Shown: in pieces, positions 8,661 to 18,404 of the stretch
How the letters are laid out: each line of letters opens with the position of its first letter
How positions within the stretch are numbered: position 1 is the first letter of the stretch
Assembly: GCA_031316115.1 (NCBI GenBank)
Contig: JALDRC010000006.1
Location: 62,001-126,000, forward strand
Reading direction: 5' to 3'
DNA length: 64,000 nt
Origin: Nitrososphaeraceae archaeon
GTDB taxonomy: Archaea > Thermoproteota > Nitrososphaeria > Nitrososphaerales > Nitrososphaeraceae
Made by a program: the position numbers and the translations under genes
The notes under the pieces: generated by a model
Database searches by the model: none
Seen by the model: only the letters and a program-made list of their open reading frames with translations
What the model was told of the DNA's origin: nothing

Positions 8661-9944
8661 TCATATATGCTTGTCCCTAAAGTATTGAAGATATTGTTCC
8701 CCTTTTGCTTCTCCCTGTTTTATTAGATCTTGAATTGTTTTCCTGGAAAAGTCTGCATTTTTCATTACATGTGGTGATTCCATCCTATTTCTACTTATGT
8801 TTGTAACACAATGTATTTCTGCACCATAATTATTTATTAGTTCATTATATTCTTCTTTTATAAATTTAAGTTCAGTGGCGGTATAAGAATTTGTATTATT
8901 GGTGTTATTAGTTTCTATTTGACGGTAAAGTTTTTCTATTAATTGAATTTGCCTAGTTACTAGTCTACTTGTACGAATATCATGTAAAGTTTTATCACTA
9001 AAGATTATATCCTTCGCTCGATCTTGAACCTCGATCAAGTTTGAAGGGAGGCAAATAATTTCTCTAGGGTAATTTTCAACTATGAATATATGTTTATCAT
9101 TTCTAGGAGATGATTCCATTACTTCTCGTAAAGGAGTATTACTTAACAAACTTCCATCCCAAACATACGCATCTTTTTCCACTTCTACCCATGGAAATCC
9201 GTATATAGGGTATCCGGAACTTGCTAGAATATGTTTGCTTTCAATTTGCATTTTGGCACTATCGAATATTACTGGTTCGGCATTTAGCACATTAACCCCA
9301 GTTATGACCAACCGGATGAAATTCTGATTATTTTTTGATTTTGGTGATAGTTTATCATAATCTATGTATTTTTCCAGAGTTTTTTCTAATGGAGAATGGT
9401 CGTATAAATATGTCCAATTAAAAACAGAATAATTTCCAAAAACATTCGAAATATCTTGTCCTAAATATGGAAATGGTTGTAATATGTTCCACCTCGGTAA
9501 AAACATTTTTGGCACTCCGAAAAGAGAGGCAGTCATAGGAGCTGAAGATGTTCTGATTAGTTCTGAAAAGTCATAAAAGGGGAAATTATTTTTAATGTTC
9601 AAAAGATTTGAATCTTTAACTTCATTAATACCAAAGAATAAGTTATTTGGAATACTGTTAAAAATACTTTCGGAAAGTTCCATCCAAAAATCTTCCAAGT
9701 CTTTAGCAGGATTATTATTCTTGCTTCCGGCTATTATTGCACCATTGATTGCTCCTATAGATGTACCACCGATTAAATCAATTTTCAAGTTATGTTTAGC
9801 AAATACTTTGAATACACCACAAAAGAAAGCTCCCAATGAACCGCCACCTTGAAGAACTATAACATTTTCATGATCCCTTGACGAATCATGTCTTGGCTCA
9901 CTTGTTGATACTACATATTCTGAAATATCGGTTACTTCTTCCAT
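8661..9944 (-). CDS. Patatin-like phospholipase (RssA-type)
   Basis: 427 residues. The oxyanion motif GGGSLGAFFCGV (residues 33-44) is followed by the nucleophile elbow GGTSIG (Ser62) and the second dyad residue Asp263 in VWDGSLLSNTP, the DGG/A-type motif. This is the complete Ser-Asp dyad of patatin lipases, which release fatty acids from phospholipids or other acyl esters. No signal peptide or membrane helix is seen, so the enzyme should be cytoplasmic or membrane-peripheral. The C-terminal 120 residues are helical and match the extended DUF3734-like tails found on some bacterial patatins, though that match is uncertain. In an archaeon with ether lipids the natural substrate is not obvious. 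Confidence 0.9.
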   Translation of the reverse strand: MEEVTDISEYVVSTSEPRHDSSRDHENVIVLQGGGSLGAFFCGVFKVFAKHNLKIDLIGGTSIGAINGAIIAGSKNNNPAKDLEDFWMELSESIFNSIPNNLFFGINEVKDSNLLNIKNNFPFYDFSELIRTSSAPMTASLFGVPKMFLPRWNILQPFPYLGQDISNVFGNYSVFNWTYLYDHSPLEKTLEKYIDYDKLSPKSKNNQNFIRLVITGVNVLNAEPVIFDSAKMQIESKHILASSGYPIYGFPWVEVEKDAYVWDGSLLSNTPLREVMESSPRNDKHIFIVENYPREIICLPSNLIEVQDRAKDIIFSDKTLHDIRTSRLVTRQIQLIEKLYRQIETNNTNNTNSYTATELKFIKEEYNELINNYGAEIHCVTNISRNRMESPHVMKNADFSRKTIQDLIKQGEAKGEQYLQYFRDKHI

Positions 9945-10821
9945 TATCTACGACAAAAACTAAGCAAACTACCAACCATATATGTCTTTGAAAATTTCTT
10001 AGGGATGCTTCAAATGATTATCACTAAAAAAATCATTTTTTTAATAACAGATAAATTTTTAAAATTTTTCTGAATTAAATTTAAATTTTAAAATCTATTT
10101 CCAAAACTTTGACCTTAGATTAAAATAAAGATTAGTTAGGAATTAGCTCTATAAAATGAACTTTAAAAATAGCAGACCTTTAATTTTTATTATGACATTT
10201 CTTCATTTTTTACTACTTGTTTCAATGTAACCCATCATAAATATTATTTTCTACTAATTCAGAAATTGAATCTTGAATTATTAAGATTAAATATTAATAT
10301 ATTTTAAAACATATCAGATATTATTTAATATAGTAGAAATGAGTTAATGGCACCAGGAAGATAAGAAACTCTTAGGTATTAAATTAAATAAATCTTTCAA
10401 AATTGAGCTAAGAAAATAATAGATCAGAATAAAATATTTATGCTTTATTACTTAGCAGTGTGTGCAAAAGTTAGAAATCACCTTTTTTTGGAATATATGA
10501 GGTTGAAGTATATAATCTCAACAGGAGAGATGATACAAATGAAAAAAAGTAGCTAATTAATTTTTTACGTCCTAATATGTAAAATAGAACTAAACACACC
10601 GACTAGGTTTTATCAAAGCAAAATCTGTGGGTATTTTGGTAACTAGGTAAAGTAAAATTTTAAATTAATATTTTATGTATCAAATGATTCTTGTTATAAA
10701 AAATGCAAAAGATAAGAAACGTAAAAAAAATATAGCTTTTTAAAAACAAAGTGAAAAATCTGTGATTTATCGATATTTATACCTAATCATATTTAGATGG
10801 TAGTTATAATATTTACTGTCA
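9945..10821. other. Long gene-free stretch
   Basis: About 880 bases without a plausible gene in any frame. Short frames opposite the start of the following SDR gene are its shadow. No repeat or RNA structure stands out. Confidence 0.45.
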
Positions 10822-11595
10822 ATGATGTTAAAAGACAAAGTGACTTTAATTACTGGTTCTACTCGTGGATTGGGTCTAGAAATGGCTAAATATTTTTCAG
10901 AAAATTGTAACGCTTTAGTAGTAGTATGTTCTAGAAACTTAGAAAGTCTTGAAAAAGTTAAGAAAATAATTAAAGGAAAGATAATGACTGCAAAACTTGA
11001 TGTAACTAAAAGAGATGAAATAGAAATGACTATTAAAACTATAGAAGACAAATATGGAAGAATAGATATTTTAATAAATAATGCCGGATTTGAATTTGAC
11101 AAAAAAATATGGTACAAGAAATTTCATGAAGTTGAGTTAAATATTTTTGATAATATTATAAAAGTTGACCTGATGGGCTCTATTATGTTATCTCAACATG
11201 TAATAAAGAATATGTTAAAAAATTACAAGAAAAACAAATCATTTAATGGAGTGATAATAAATATTTCCTCTACTCCTGCAATTAATGGTCATGTAGAAGG
11301 TTCACCATATACAATCGCAAAAGCTGGGATTATGGGTTTAACTAAACACATAGCACGAGAATATGGAACATATAACATCCGGGCATATACACTCGCGTTA
11401 GGAAATATTTCGACCTATTCTACATACAATTCCATGGATAAAGAACATCGTTTATTAGCAAAAAAAGAAACTTCACTTAAAAGATGGGGTAGACCAAGAG
11501 AGGTTGCGAAAATAGCAGCAAGTTTAGCAAGTAACAATTTTACTTATGCTACTGGAAATACCTTTGTTATAGATGGAGGAAATATTATGATTTGA
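10822..11595 (+). CDS. Short-chain dehydrogenase/reductase (classical SDR)
   Basis: 257 residues, the standard size of a single-domain SDR. The nucleotide-binding motif TGSTRGLG is at 11-18, NNAG at 86-89, and the catalytic Ser (INISS, about 149), Tyr163 and Lys167 (PYTIAKAG) are all present. The C-terminus GNTFVIDGGNIMI is the usual FabG-like ending. It should be an NAD(P)-dependent oxidoreductase; FabG-like 3-oxoacyl reduction is one option, but SDR substrates cannot be read from sequence. The ATG at 10822 (or the second Met codon, 10825) starts directly ahead of the first strand. It is isolated from other genes. Confidence 0.88.
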   Translation: MMLKDKVTLITGSTRGLGLEMAKYFSENCNALVVVCSRNLESLEKVKKIIKGKIMTAKLDVTKRDEIEMTIKTIEDKYGRIDILINNAGFEFDKKIWYKKFHEVELNIFDNIIKVDLMGSIMLSQHVIKNMLKNYKKNKSFNGVIINISSTPAINGHVEGSPYTIAKAGIMGLTKHIAREYGTYNIRAYTLALGNISTYSTYNSMDKEHRLLAKKETSLKRWGRPREVAKIAASLASNNFTYATGNTFVIDGGNIMI

Positions 11596-11893
11596 TATTA
11601 AAAAAATTTATTTAAATTATGTTCTAAATTAAAGAATTAATTAAAAAAGATATTGGTAAAATTATTGTAGTAGTGTTAAGTTTGTTATTACATTATAATA
11701 ATTATTGTCATCATTATCTAACATAGGAAAAGATCATCTATTGATATCCAATTTCATGTACTGGATCTTAGTAAATGATACCTGTTTCGTATAATAATTT
11801 TTTCAAATCTTCCTCTGATACTAGGGTGATTATTTCATTGTTTGAACAAATCACAAGCATATGAAAATCTCGATTATAAAGAATGTTATGGTA

Positions 11894-12451
11894 TTAAGAG
11901 ATAAATATTGTTGTAGAAAATAAAACATATAATATTAAACCATAAATTAGATGTCCTATCAAACTAACTATAGCTGGACCATATCCTAATGGGTGTTTCA
12001 ATGGATGAAGTCCAGTAATTGGTTTATGAATTGGAATAAGAGTAATAATCCATAGAAAAAAACCGTATAATAATCCAAGTAACACTATAGGAATCGAATT
12101 CAAAATAGGAATGAATATCAAAACTATCAGGAAACCAATCCCTCCTACGCCACCATTTAGAAAATGTAAGAGAAGTATACCCCAAAAGTGAGGAGTATGA
12201 TCAGGAAGTTTAAAAATTCGACTTGTCAATATCTGGTTTTCATGCCATTCGAGAATACCGGTTAAAAGCCATTTTCTATAAAATGGCAATTCCAACAAGG
12301 TCATAACTAAAGTAGAAATAATTCCAATTAAGAAACTTGTTAAAATAAAATGAGTTTCAAATTGCAAATTATAATTTGACAAGCTTAATTTGTATTTAAA
12401 TTTTTTAGTTGGAAAACTACTAATATTCAGAGTGAAATAGTATAAAATCAT
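11894..12451 (-). CDS. Polytopic membrane protein, unknown function
   Basis: 185 residues with about four transmembrane helices: THFILTSFLIGIISTLVMTL, GGIGFLIVLIFIPILNSIPI, VLLGLLYGFFLWIITLI and AIVSLIGHLIYGLILYVLFS. Between helices lie polar stretches rich in His and Pro (EWHENQ, LPDHTPHFWG, IHKPITGLHPLKHPLGYG). The conserved-looking HPLKHPLGYGPA loop next to a helix and the repeated His residues could indicate metal or haem contact, but I know no family with this pattern. The first 30 residues are weakly supported and translation may begin at a later codon. Confidence 0.6.
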   Translation of the reverse strand: MILYYFTLNISSFPTKKFKYKLSLSNYNLQFETHFILTSFLIGIISTLVMTLLELPFYRKWLLTGILEWHENQILTSRIFKLPDHTPHFWGILLLHFLNGGVGGIGFLIVLIFIPILNSIPIVLLGLLYGFFLWIITLIPIHKPITGLHPLKHPLGYGPAIVSLIGHLIYGLILYVLFSTTIFIS

Positions 12452-13540
12452 TCAAAACAATTTGTAAAAGTAGGCTGAGATGTTAATAATATTTTGATTG
12501 TAGATTGTTAATACTTATGTTACTAAATAGAATTAGAAATAAATTTAACTATTTACACAATTGTTAATTAAATTCATGGTCTATAATAAAGGAAAATATT
12601 AAAATTCAATATTGCGCTATTTCACTATTTGTTTGGAAACTAAAAATAAATAAAGAATTTCTGTATTGCATACTGAAGAAGATATTGGATAAGTTGTAGA
12701 AGTTACCAATCTGAGAGTCAAAAAAGATAGGATAAAATATATTGTGTAATTTATATTATAATAAAAATAGGTTTCTTTTATAAACTCGTTTTTGACTTTA
12801 CAGCATTGATGAAGTAGTGAATTATATCGTTTAATTAGTTACATTACCTAGATTCTAATATTTCAATTTGCAATATCGATACGAATAATAAAATATTACT
12901 TCTATTTTCAAGCAATTTAGACTACTAATAATAGTCTTTTCCAGAAGTAACCATCACTCGATGTATTTACAATTCAAAAATTAATATCTATTGCCTTACA
13001 ATCAATGGAAAAATATATTAGAGTGATCTATCATGCCTAAACCAAATGTAGATTAATAAATTAATTTTCATGAAAATTGTTTATTTTTAATATTTAGAAA
13101 AACTGAAATAAATTGAATAGATTATGTTTTTTCATTTCGTTAATCAGAGTAAGATGAGAAGTGATAATACCATTCAAAGTTTTATAAACCGTGGAGACGT
13201 TATCTCCTAATAAGACTTTAAGTAGTGATTCATAAGCAGTTTTCTAGATCATAATGTAAATTTGAAATCCAGCTCATAAAAATACCAACTTAAATCTTGA
13301 TATACAAGTAACTTATTAATTGAAGATCTTGAAACCGTATGAATTCACCTAGAAGCATATATTTGAAATAAAAGGTAAATAGAAAGCTCTTTTGTATGAG
13401 AGTTGGAAGATATTATAAATTATAAAGTTGCTTCAAAGTATTGAAAGTTATATGAATGATAAGAATGATAATTTCATTTTAAAATATATATTTTGTAGAA
13501 CATTATTAGTTAAATTTAATGAATAAGTCACTGGATAAGT
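12452..13540. other. Gene-free stretch with a possible gene remnant
   Basis: About 1.1 kb without a complete gene. On the minus strand, 13094-13242 is open and encodes a sensible helical segment (AYESLLKVLLGDNVSTVYKT and onwards) without a start codon, which may be a leftover of a decayed gene. Together with the RTX pseudogene to its right this looks like a region of gene loss. Confidence 0.35.
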
Positions 13541-14206
13541 ATGTTGGACCTTTCTAAATTCATAGCAGTTATTGTGATTTTAATATCACCTTTCTTATTA
13601 CATGGGTTTTCACAATGATATACAAGGTCAGGTTAGCAACCTATCTCCGTTTGAACCGGAAAACCTACAATTAAAGTCGATATTGAAGATAATATCGAAT
13701 ATGATAAAATAGAGGGAACAGATGGTGATGACGAGATTACCGACAGAAAGGGCGATGATGAATTGTATGGAGGCAGGAGTGATTATGGATTAGATGGTGA
13801 TGAAGGAGATGACATTATAAATGGTCAGTATGGAGATGATGAGTTTAAAGGGGGATAAATGAGATGACAAGATTTTTGGAAAAACGGCAACGATCTTTTG
13901 ATTCGTGAGGAAGGAGATGATGAAGTGAATGGAGGAAATGGTGATGATAAGGCTATCAGTGGTGAAGTGGATGACGAAGTAAATGGCCGAGTAGGTGATT
14001 ATATATTGATTGGAGGAATGGGAAGAGATACGTTCATTTGTCACAGATTTGATCAATTAACGCACTTTTTAGAAGAGGATAACGTTGGAAGGCAGTGTGA
14101 GATGAGGAACAGTTTAGACTTAGGAGTATCAAACTATTCAAAATCATCAATAAACAATAGATTAGATAATTTTATTAGAAATATCTGTTACAATGATCTA
14201 ATATAA
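13541..14206 (+). pseudogene. Secreted RTX (haemolysin-type Ca-binding repeat) protein, decayed
   Basis: The ATG at 13541 opens a good signal peptide (MLDLSKFIAVIVILISPFLL) that stops after GFSQ. A shifted frame then carries VDIEDNIEYDKIEGTDGDDE, ELYGGRSDYGLDGDEGDD and INGQYGDDEFKGG before another stop at about 13857. A third piece, again shifted, runs NGNDLLIREEGDDEVNGGNG and VGDYILIGGMGRDTFIC. These are RTX nonapeptides of the form GGxGxDxLx, several degraded by substitutions, and the GRDTFIC ending matches the last repeat before the usual capping segment FDQLTHFLEED. Intact homologues would be secreted, calcium-folded proteins. At least three breaks argue for real decay. Confidence 0.8.
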
Positions 14207-14347
14207 AATATCACAAAATGCAAGATCGAGTTCAAGGAAAATCATTTAAAGTTTAATAAATAATTTAAAAATATGTCGACCTAGATAATATTATTCCCAG
14301 AATTATAATCCTAAAATTATTATAACCAATTAACAAGAGTACTGAAT

Positions 14348-14701
14348 ATGAATTTTGATAATTTGTGTAAAACAGTAATGAATATGGATACAACAATTAG
14401 ATTTGTAGGTATATGTGATGAATCTGGTGAGATAAAATATGGAGGTCAGAGAGAAGGAGTAGAAAATGTTTTAAAGAATGAAGAAACAAGGAGATCAAAT
14501 CTTCAAGCACTCGCTAGATGGGGGCTCCGAAATTCATTATCTCCGAAAATAGGAAGGGGAAAGTATGCTATGGCTGAATATGAGAAGATAAAAAGAATAA
14601 CAATTCCCCTAGAAAACGAACATCTTTTACTAGTAACTACTGAAGTAGAAGCAGATCATGCAAAAATAATTAAAAATATCTTAAAGTTATTAAACACATA
14701 A
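14348..14701 (+). CDS. Small conserved archaeal protein, DUF6659-like
   Basis: 117 residues, soluble. The core IRFVGICDESGEIKYGGQREG is followed by a basic turn (EETRRSNLQALARWGLRNSL) and a beta segment (YEKIKRITIPLENEHLLLVT) and ends in a helix. The strand-helix-strand pattern with a conserved ESG turn recalls a roadblock/profilin-like sensor fold, and I believe this is the thaumarchaeal group labelled DUF6659; this label is from memory. The next gene follows 6 bases later in the same direction, so the two may form an operon. Function unknown. Confidence 0.7.
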   Translation: MNFDNLCKTVMNMDTTIRFVGICDESGEIKYGGQREGVENVLKNEETRRSNLQALARWGLRNSLSPKIGRGKYAMAEYEKIKRITIPLENEHLLLVTTEVEADHAKIIKNILKLLNT

Positions 14702-14707
14702 TACTGT

Positions 14708-14941
14708 ATGGTAGAGGTATTCGTATTAATTACTTGTGATTATGGTGAAGAGGAAAGAATAATTAACGAACTAAGCAAAATAAAAGAAATAAAAACTTTG
14801 AGTAAGATAGAAGGTCCATATAATATTCTTATCAAAATTGATGGTGAGAACATAGATAATATTAAAGAGATTGTAACTGGCGAGATAAAAACAATTGATA
14901 AGATAAGACATACTTTAACATTAAAGACAAAGACCGTATGA
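14708..14941 (+). CDS. Stand-alone Lrp/AsnC ligand-binding (RAM) domain protein
   Basis: 77 residues corresponding to just the C-terminal effector domain of Lrp/AsnC regulators: VEVFVLITCDYGEEERIINE forms the first beta-alpha unit, KTLSKIEGPYNILIKIDGEN the central part with the G-PYNIL motif, and IDKIRHTLTLKT the last strand. No DNA-binding helix-turn-helix is present. Such stand-alone RAM proteins form oligomers that bind amino acids or modulate full-length Lrp regulators. It begins 6 bases after the preceding gene. Confidence 0.85.
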   Translation: MVEVFVLITCDYGEEERIINELSKIKEIKTLSKIEGPYNILIKIDGENIDNIKEIVTGEIKTIDKIRHTLTLKTKTV

Positions 14942-14994
14942 TATGCTTCCGAGTAATCTCAAGTAAATTTGGTATAATTATGGTTGCTCCATTA

Positions 14995-15381
14995 TCATGT
15001 AAAATGTTCTGCTTTTACTATCCATTTTCCTGATTTTTTCCCAAGGATCAGATTGCCAACAAGATTTCCTTTATTGTATACTTTAGCTATTTCTTTATTA
15101 GCTCCTATTAAAGAGAGGAAGAATGAATCCTTTTTATGATATCCAGATTCGATCACCTTCATATTAAGTTTATTACTAGTTTTTTTAATAAGATTTCGTG
15201 CCACAGGCCATTCTCCTTTCCAAGAAATAATTTGAAAATTACCAAACTTTATAGTGTTTAAGAGATATCCTTCCAATTTAGCTTCGAATTTTTTATCATG
15301 TTGTAATGCATAAGAATTCATCCATTGAATTGCCTCTTCTGCTTTTCTTTCTTCAAGCGCAAAATTATCTGTAGTAGCCAA
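14995..15381 (-). CDS. Conserved-looking cytoplasmic protein, unknown function
   Basis: 128 residues. An N-terminal helical part (ERKAEEAIQWMNSYALQHDK) leads into a beta-rich part with NFQIISWKGEWPVARNLIKK and a final strand pair, NLVGNLILGKKSGKWIVKAE. No signal peptide, membrane helix or catalytic motif is seen. It is transcribed away from the DUF99 gene, with which it shares a short promoter region (15382-15450). I do not recognise the family. Confidence 0.65.
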   Translation of the reverse strand: MATTDNFALEERKAEEAIQWMNSYALQHDKKFEAKLEGYLLNTIKFGNFQIISWKGEWPVARNLIKKTSNKLNMKVIESGYHKKDSFFLSLIGANKEIAKVYNKGNLVGNLILGKKSGKWIVKAEHFT

Positions 15382-15450
15382 ATTATTCGAAAAAACAACA
15401 TGGTATATTAAATACTTTGATATTATTTTAGTACCTTATTAAATAGACAT

Positions 15451-16035
15451 ATGAAAATTGGAAAAAAAGTACATCTCTACAAAAAAGGCATTAGAATATT
15501 AGCAATAGCTGAGAGTTTTAGAAAGGAAAATTCTTTTTCCGTCATTTCTGGCATAGTAATGAGAAAAGATCTCATAATTGATGGTATAAAATTTGGCACA
15601 GTTACCATTGGAGGAGATGATGCCACCAGTAATATAATAAAGATGATTAAAGATTTAAAACGAAATGATATTAATCTTATTTTACTAGATGGATTGATAA
15701 TAAGCATGTACAATATAATAGATGGAGAAAAGATCTTGAAAGAAACTGGGATTCCTGTGATAGCTCTCTCATTTAATGATTCTATTGGAATTTCTGATTC
15801 AATCAAAAACTTTTTTCCGGACAACTATAAAAGAAAAATAGATATGTATAAGAGATTAGGAGAGCGCAAGAAGATAATTTTAAAATCAGGAAAACATCTA
15901 TTCATTAGAAACTGGGGAATAAGCTTTTCTGATGCTATTTTTTCCATAAATTCGTTTCTCATTCAAGGAGCAATTCCAGAGCCAATACGAATAGCAAAAA
16001 TGGTTTCAAGAGCATATATGAGATTTGTTAAATAA
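15451..16035 (+). CDS. DUF99 (UPF0215) family protein, endonuclease V-like
   Basis: 194 residues, the usual length. Matching features are the start GIRILAIAESF, the hydrophobic strand SGIVMRKDLIIDGIKFGTVT, ILLDGLIISMYNIIDGEKI and the C-terminal GAIPEPIRIAKMVSRAYMRF. DUF99 is an archaeal relative of endonuclease V with an RNase H-like fold. The acidic residues expected at the first strand (AES instead of a clear Asp) and at LLDG are partly kept. Its biological role is not known; a nucleic-acid function is inferred from the fold. ATG start after a run of A+T. Confidence 0.88.
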   Translation: MKIGKKVHLYKKGIRILAIAESFRKENSFSVISGIVMRKDLIIDGIKFGTVTIGGDDATSNIIKMIKDLKRNDINLILLDGLIISMYNIIDGEKILKETGIPVIALSFNDSIGISDSIKNFFPDNYKRKIDMYKRLGERKKIILKSGKHLFIRNWGISFSDAIFSINSFLIQGAIPEPIRIAKMVSRAYMRFVK

Positions 16036-16470
16036 AATTAATTATATCTGATGTTTAGTCAATAGAAAAATATAAACATCATATTTAATATCGAATTTAC
16101 AGTCATTTAAGATAAGAAAACTTTTTAGATTATGTTTTATAGGATATTCAAAATTGAGTACAGAATAAAACAAATCATTGAAAAAGATTTTTTGATTATT
16201 CTGTCTCTTAACAGAGCCAATGAAACAATTAAAGGATTTTGCAAGAAAAAAAATCAAATAGTATAGGGGATTGTTATACAACTGTGGTAATTCATTATCT
16301 TTAGCATAGAAAATTCCAAAGTAGTCAGTTTTTCTAGTAAACCAATATATAAATATGCTAAATACTCAAGTAATTGATAAACAAATATCATTTGAAGTAT
16401 AATTTATCGTCACTATAATAAAACAAACTAGCGATTTCCGTATTCAATTGACAGAATTATAACTCACACT
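16036..16470. other. Gene-poor stretch before the small-RNA locus
   Basis: A 79-codon frame on the minus strand (16042-16281) is Phe/Asn/Lys-rich and low-complexity and is probably not a gene. Nothing else is visible. Confidence 0.35.
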
Positions 16471-16484
16471 CGAAGGCTATAAAA
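16471..16484 (+). promoter_or_regulatory. Archaeal promoter (BRE + TATA box) of the putative small RNA
   Basis: CGAAGGCTATAAAA combines a purine-rich BRE-like element with a textbook TATA box (16478-16484). A start point about 25 bases downstream falls near 16505, just ahead of a stable stem-loop, and no coding frame follows. Confidence 0.55.
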
Positions 16485-16504
16485 CCATAAACACAAACGT
16501 AGAG

Positions 16505-16585
16505 ACAGCAAGCATATGGAGAGAGTAGGGACAAAAAGAGCAGTCAGACTGTTGGTTCATCTCCTACTCTCTTCATTTTTTACTA
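16505..16585 (+). ncRNA. Putative structured small RNA
   Basis: A 14-bp stem pairs 16516-16529 (ATGGAGAGAGTAGG) with 16563-16576 (CCTACTCTCTTCAT), with one G-T pair. Inside the 33-base loop is a second hairpin, AGCAGT-CAG-ACTGTT (16539-16553). A run of six T (16576-16581) follows the stem, as expected for an archaeal terminator. The block is clearly richer in G+C than its surroundings and has a promoter at the correct distance. No C/D-box or tRNA signature is seen, so the class is unknown. Transcription is inferred, not shown. An alternative reading is an isolated terminator hairpin, but no gene ends just upstream. Confidence 0.55.
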
Positions 16586-17437
16586 TACGGTTCTGAATCT
16601 AGATTACTTTTATGAAAAGTAATTAATTCTGCTCGATGTTTTAGGTGTATTCTCAAACAGCCTACTCCTTTTGGTTCATGTTTAACTTTCCTGATGTTTA
16701 TGTTACTTTTTTTTGAAATGTGTGTTCAATAAAATGTTCAACAATTAATCGTCTAGTATAATGGATCGATTATGGAATCTCCTTAATTCCAACTAGATAA
16801 TTGTCTGGTATATCATGAAAGAATCAGACGATTGTGTCAGTGATAAAAAGATTGTTTGATAAACATATTACATCTAAACTAATACGAAAGCAATATAGAG
16901 AATGGATATTCAAATGTATAAGATGCGATGTTCAACGGATGTTCATTTTAACTATTATTAGATGGTTTCTCCAAAGCCTTTATTTACTACTTTACTTAAT
17001 TCATTTTATTTATCATTCTTAGTTGAACTGATTCGAAAATTCAGTCAATCTTGTTTATAGAATTTAAGGTTTCCTTTAATTTTATTAATTAATTATCTTA
17101 TTTTATTATTCTATATTCATTTTAATTTTTAGAATGTTAATAGATACTAAGTTAATAAGGGTCTAATTCTATTGCATTTTCGTCTCATACCATTTTTTAG
17201 TCAAGAGTAAGAGTAAGAGTTTGAAATTCAATATATCTCTGTTATGATAATTTTTATAATATAAAAAGAAATTAACTAATTAATCTATACACCAGTAAAA
17301 TATAAATTCCTAAAGAGAGTACACATATCTTATCTTATTATTTTATAAAACAATATTCCTAATTATATAACAATTGTTAATTCCTAATGAAATTATACTA
17401 GTAGATTATATTCAAACAATCTCTATTGTTTATTCGT
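16586..17437. other. Gene-poor stretch with weak coding traces
   Basis: A 62-codon plus-strand frame at 16834-17022 (VIKRLFDKHITSKLIRKQYR...) has no recognisable relatives to me and may be a remnant. The minus strand at 16600-16760 contains short broken protein-like runs in several frames. No complete gene is present. Confidence 0.35.
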
Positions 17438-17440
17438 ACG

Positions 17441-17450
17441 TTAAATATAC
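17441..17450 (+). promoter_or_regulatory. TATA box of the following secreted-protein gene
   Basis: TTAAATATAC is centred about 28 bases before the ATG at 17473, the spacing expected for a leaderless archaeal mRNA. No Shine-Dalgarno site precedes the ATG. Confidence 0.45.
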
Positions 17451-17472
17451 TATATTTGAATGTAATAGAACA

Positions 17473-17997
17473 ATGAACACTAAAACAAAAACAGGTTCAA
17501 TGTTCTTGCTAGCAGCTGTACTGGTTGCTGGAACTATATCAATGATTGTTCCGAATGCATCAGCAGAACCAGATTACTATGGTTATGAAGAGAAATATGC
17601 AAAAGATCCATATGAAAAAGAATACAATATGTATGATGATCTATATGCAGAGAAAGATCCCTACTTTATGAATGATGGTTTTGGAAAGAAAGATCCATTT
17701 TCAAAAGACCATGACAAGGATTTTAAAAGCGTAAACATTCAGAAAATTAAATGTATCAATGCTAATATCAATATCAACGGTGTAGATTTTAAGAAATTCC
17801 CAGGCAAAATGACGGCAGACGCAGATACATCAGAAGTAATGCAGGAAGATAATGGTGCAACAAATGGCGACAGGAATACTAATGAATTCATGGGTGGAGC
17901 GTTTGATCATGGTATCGACATAGATAAAAATCTAGTAAATGTCTGTCTTGACTTCAACTTTGATCACCACTCAAAAAGCTTCAGTAGAACAGAATAA
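17473..17997 (+). CDS. Secreted Tyr/Asp-rich protein, unknown function
   Basis: I start the gene at the ATG 17473, because it opens a proper signal peptide (TGSMFLLAAVLVAGTISMIV, cleavage after ASA) and has a TATA box at leaderless spacing; the frame is open further upstream but the extension is not signal-like. The mature part of about 145 residues begins with charged Tyr-rich repeats (YGYEEKYAKDPYEKEYN). It then has a conserved-looking core VNIQKIKCINANININGVDF with one Cys and a second Cys in NVCLDFNFD, possibly a disulfide. This kind of protein is abundant in the Nitrososphaera group by my recollection; its function is not known. Confidence 0.75.
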   Translation: MNTKTKTGSMFLLAAVLVAGTISMIVPNASAEPDYYGYEEKYAKDPYEKEYNMYDDLYAEKDPYFMNDGFGKKDPFSKDHDKDFKSVNIQKIKCINANININGVDFKKFPGKMTADADTSEVMQEDNGATNGDRNTNEFMGGAFDHGIDIDKNLVNVCLDFNFDHHSKSFSRTE

Positions 17998-18404
17998 CTA
18001 AAAGTTTTTATTCTCAACTTTTTTATTTCGTTTTATGTTTTAATGGTAATATATATAGTTAAATATTTTCATGCTAGTCCCTGATAATTTAAGCAGTAAA
18101 ATCCATAGTTCATAATGATCTAAATATGATGTGAAAAAAGTCAAATTGGAAATAATTTATACACTAGAATAATGATATATTATGTTCTAATAACAGGTAA
18201 ATTATATTCCTATTTGAGATATTTGTTAAATCCCTCAGAATATAGTATTTGTTAATAGTGAAATACAAATCTAACTTATCATTTTTAGAAAAGTCTTTCT
18301 ATTCTAATAGTATATAACTCTAGGTAGAATAATCAAGAAATAATAGTCAATAATGGAAACATCATTTATGGGTTGTTTATATTTTGTCGATACAGTCATT
18401 ATTT
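17998..18404. other. Convergent intergenic region
   Basis: A+T-rich DNA between two convergent genes. A T-rich run (18002-18035) follows the secreted-protein gene and could act as its terminator. Nothing else is seen. Confidence 0.35.

Noticed and set aside
16042-16281. 79-codon minus-strand frame after the DUF99 gene
   Set aside because: Phe/Asn/Lys-rich low-complexity text, no motif, no ribosome site.
16834-17022. 62-codon frame with CIRCDVQRMF
   Set aside because: The CIRC pair suggested a zinc motif, but there is no second pair and no family; kept only as a weak trace.
2065-17057. Shared 16-base string near 2065 and 17042 as ends of a mobile element
   Set aside because: The two sites are 15 kb apart, in the same orientation, and show no other matching flanks; chance or an old duplicate is as likely.
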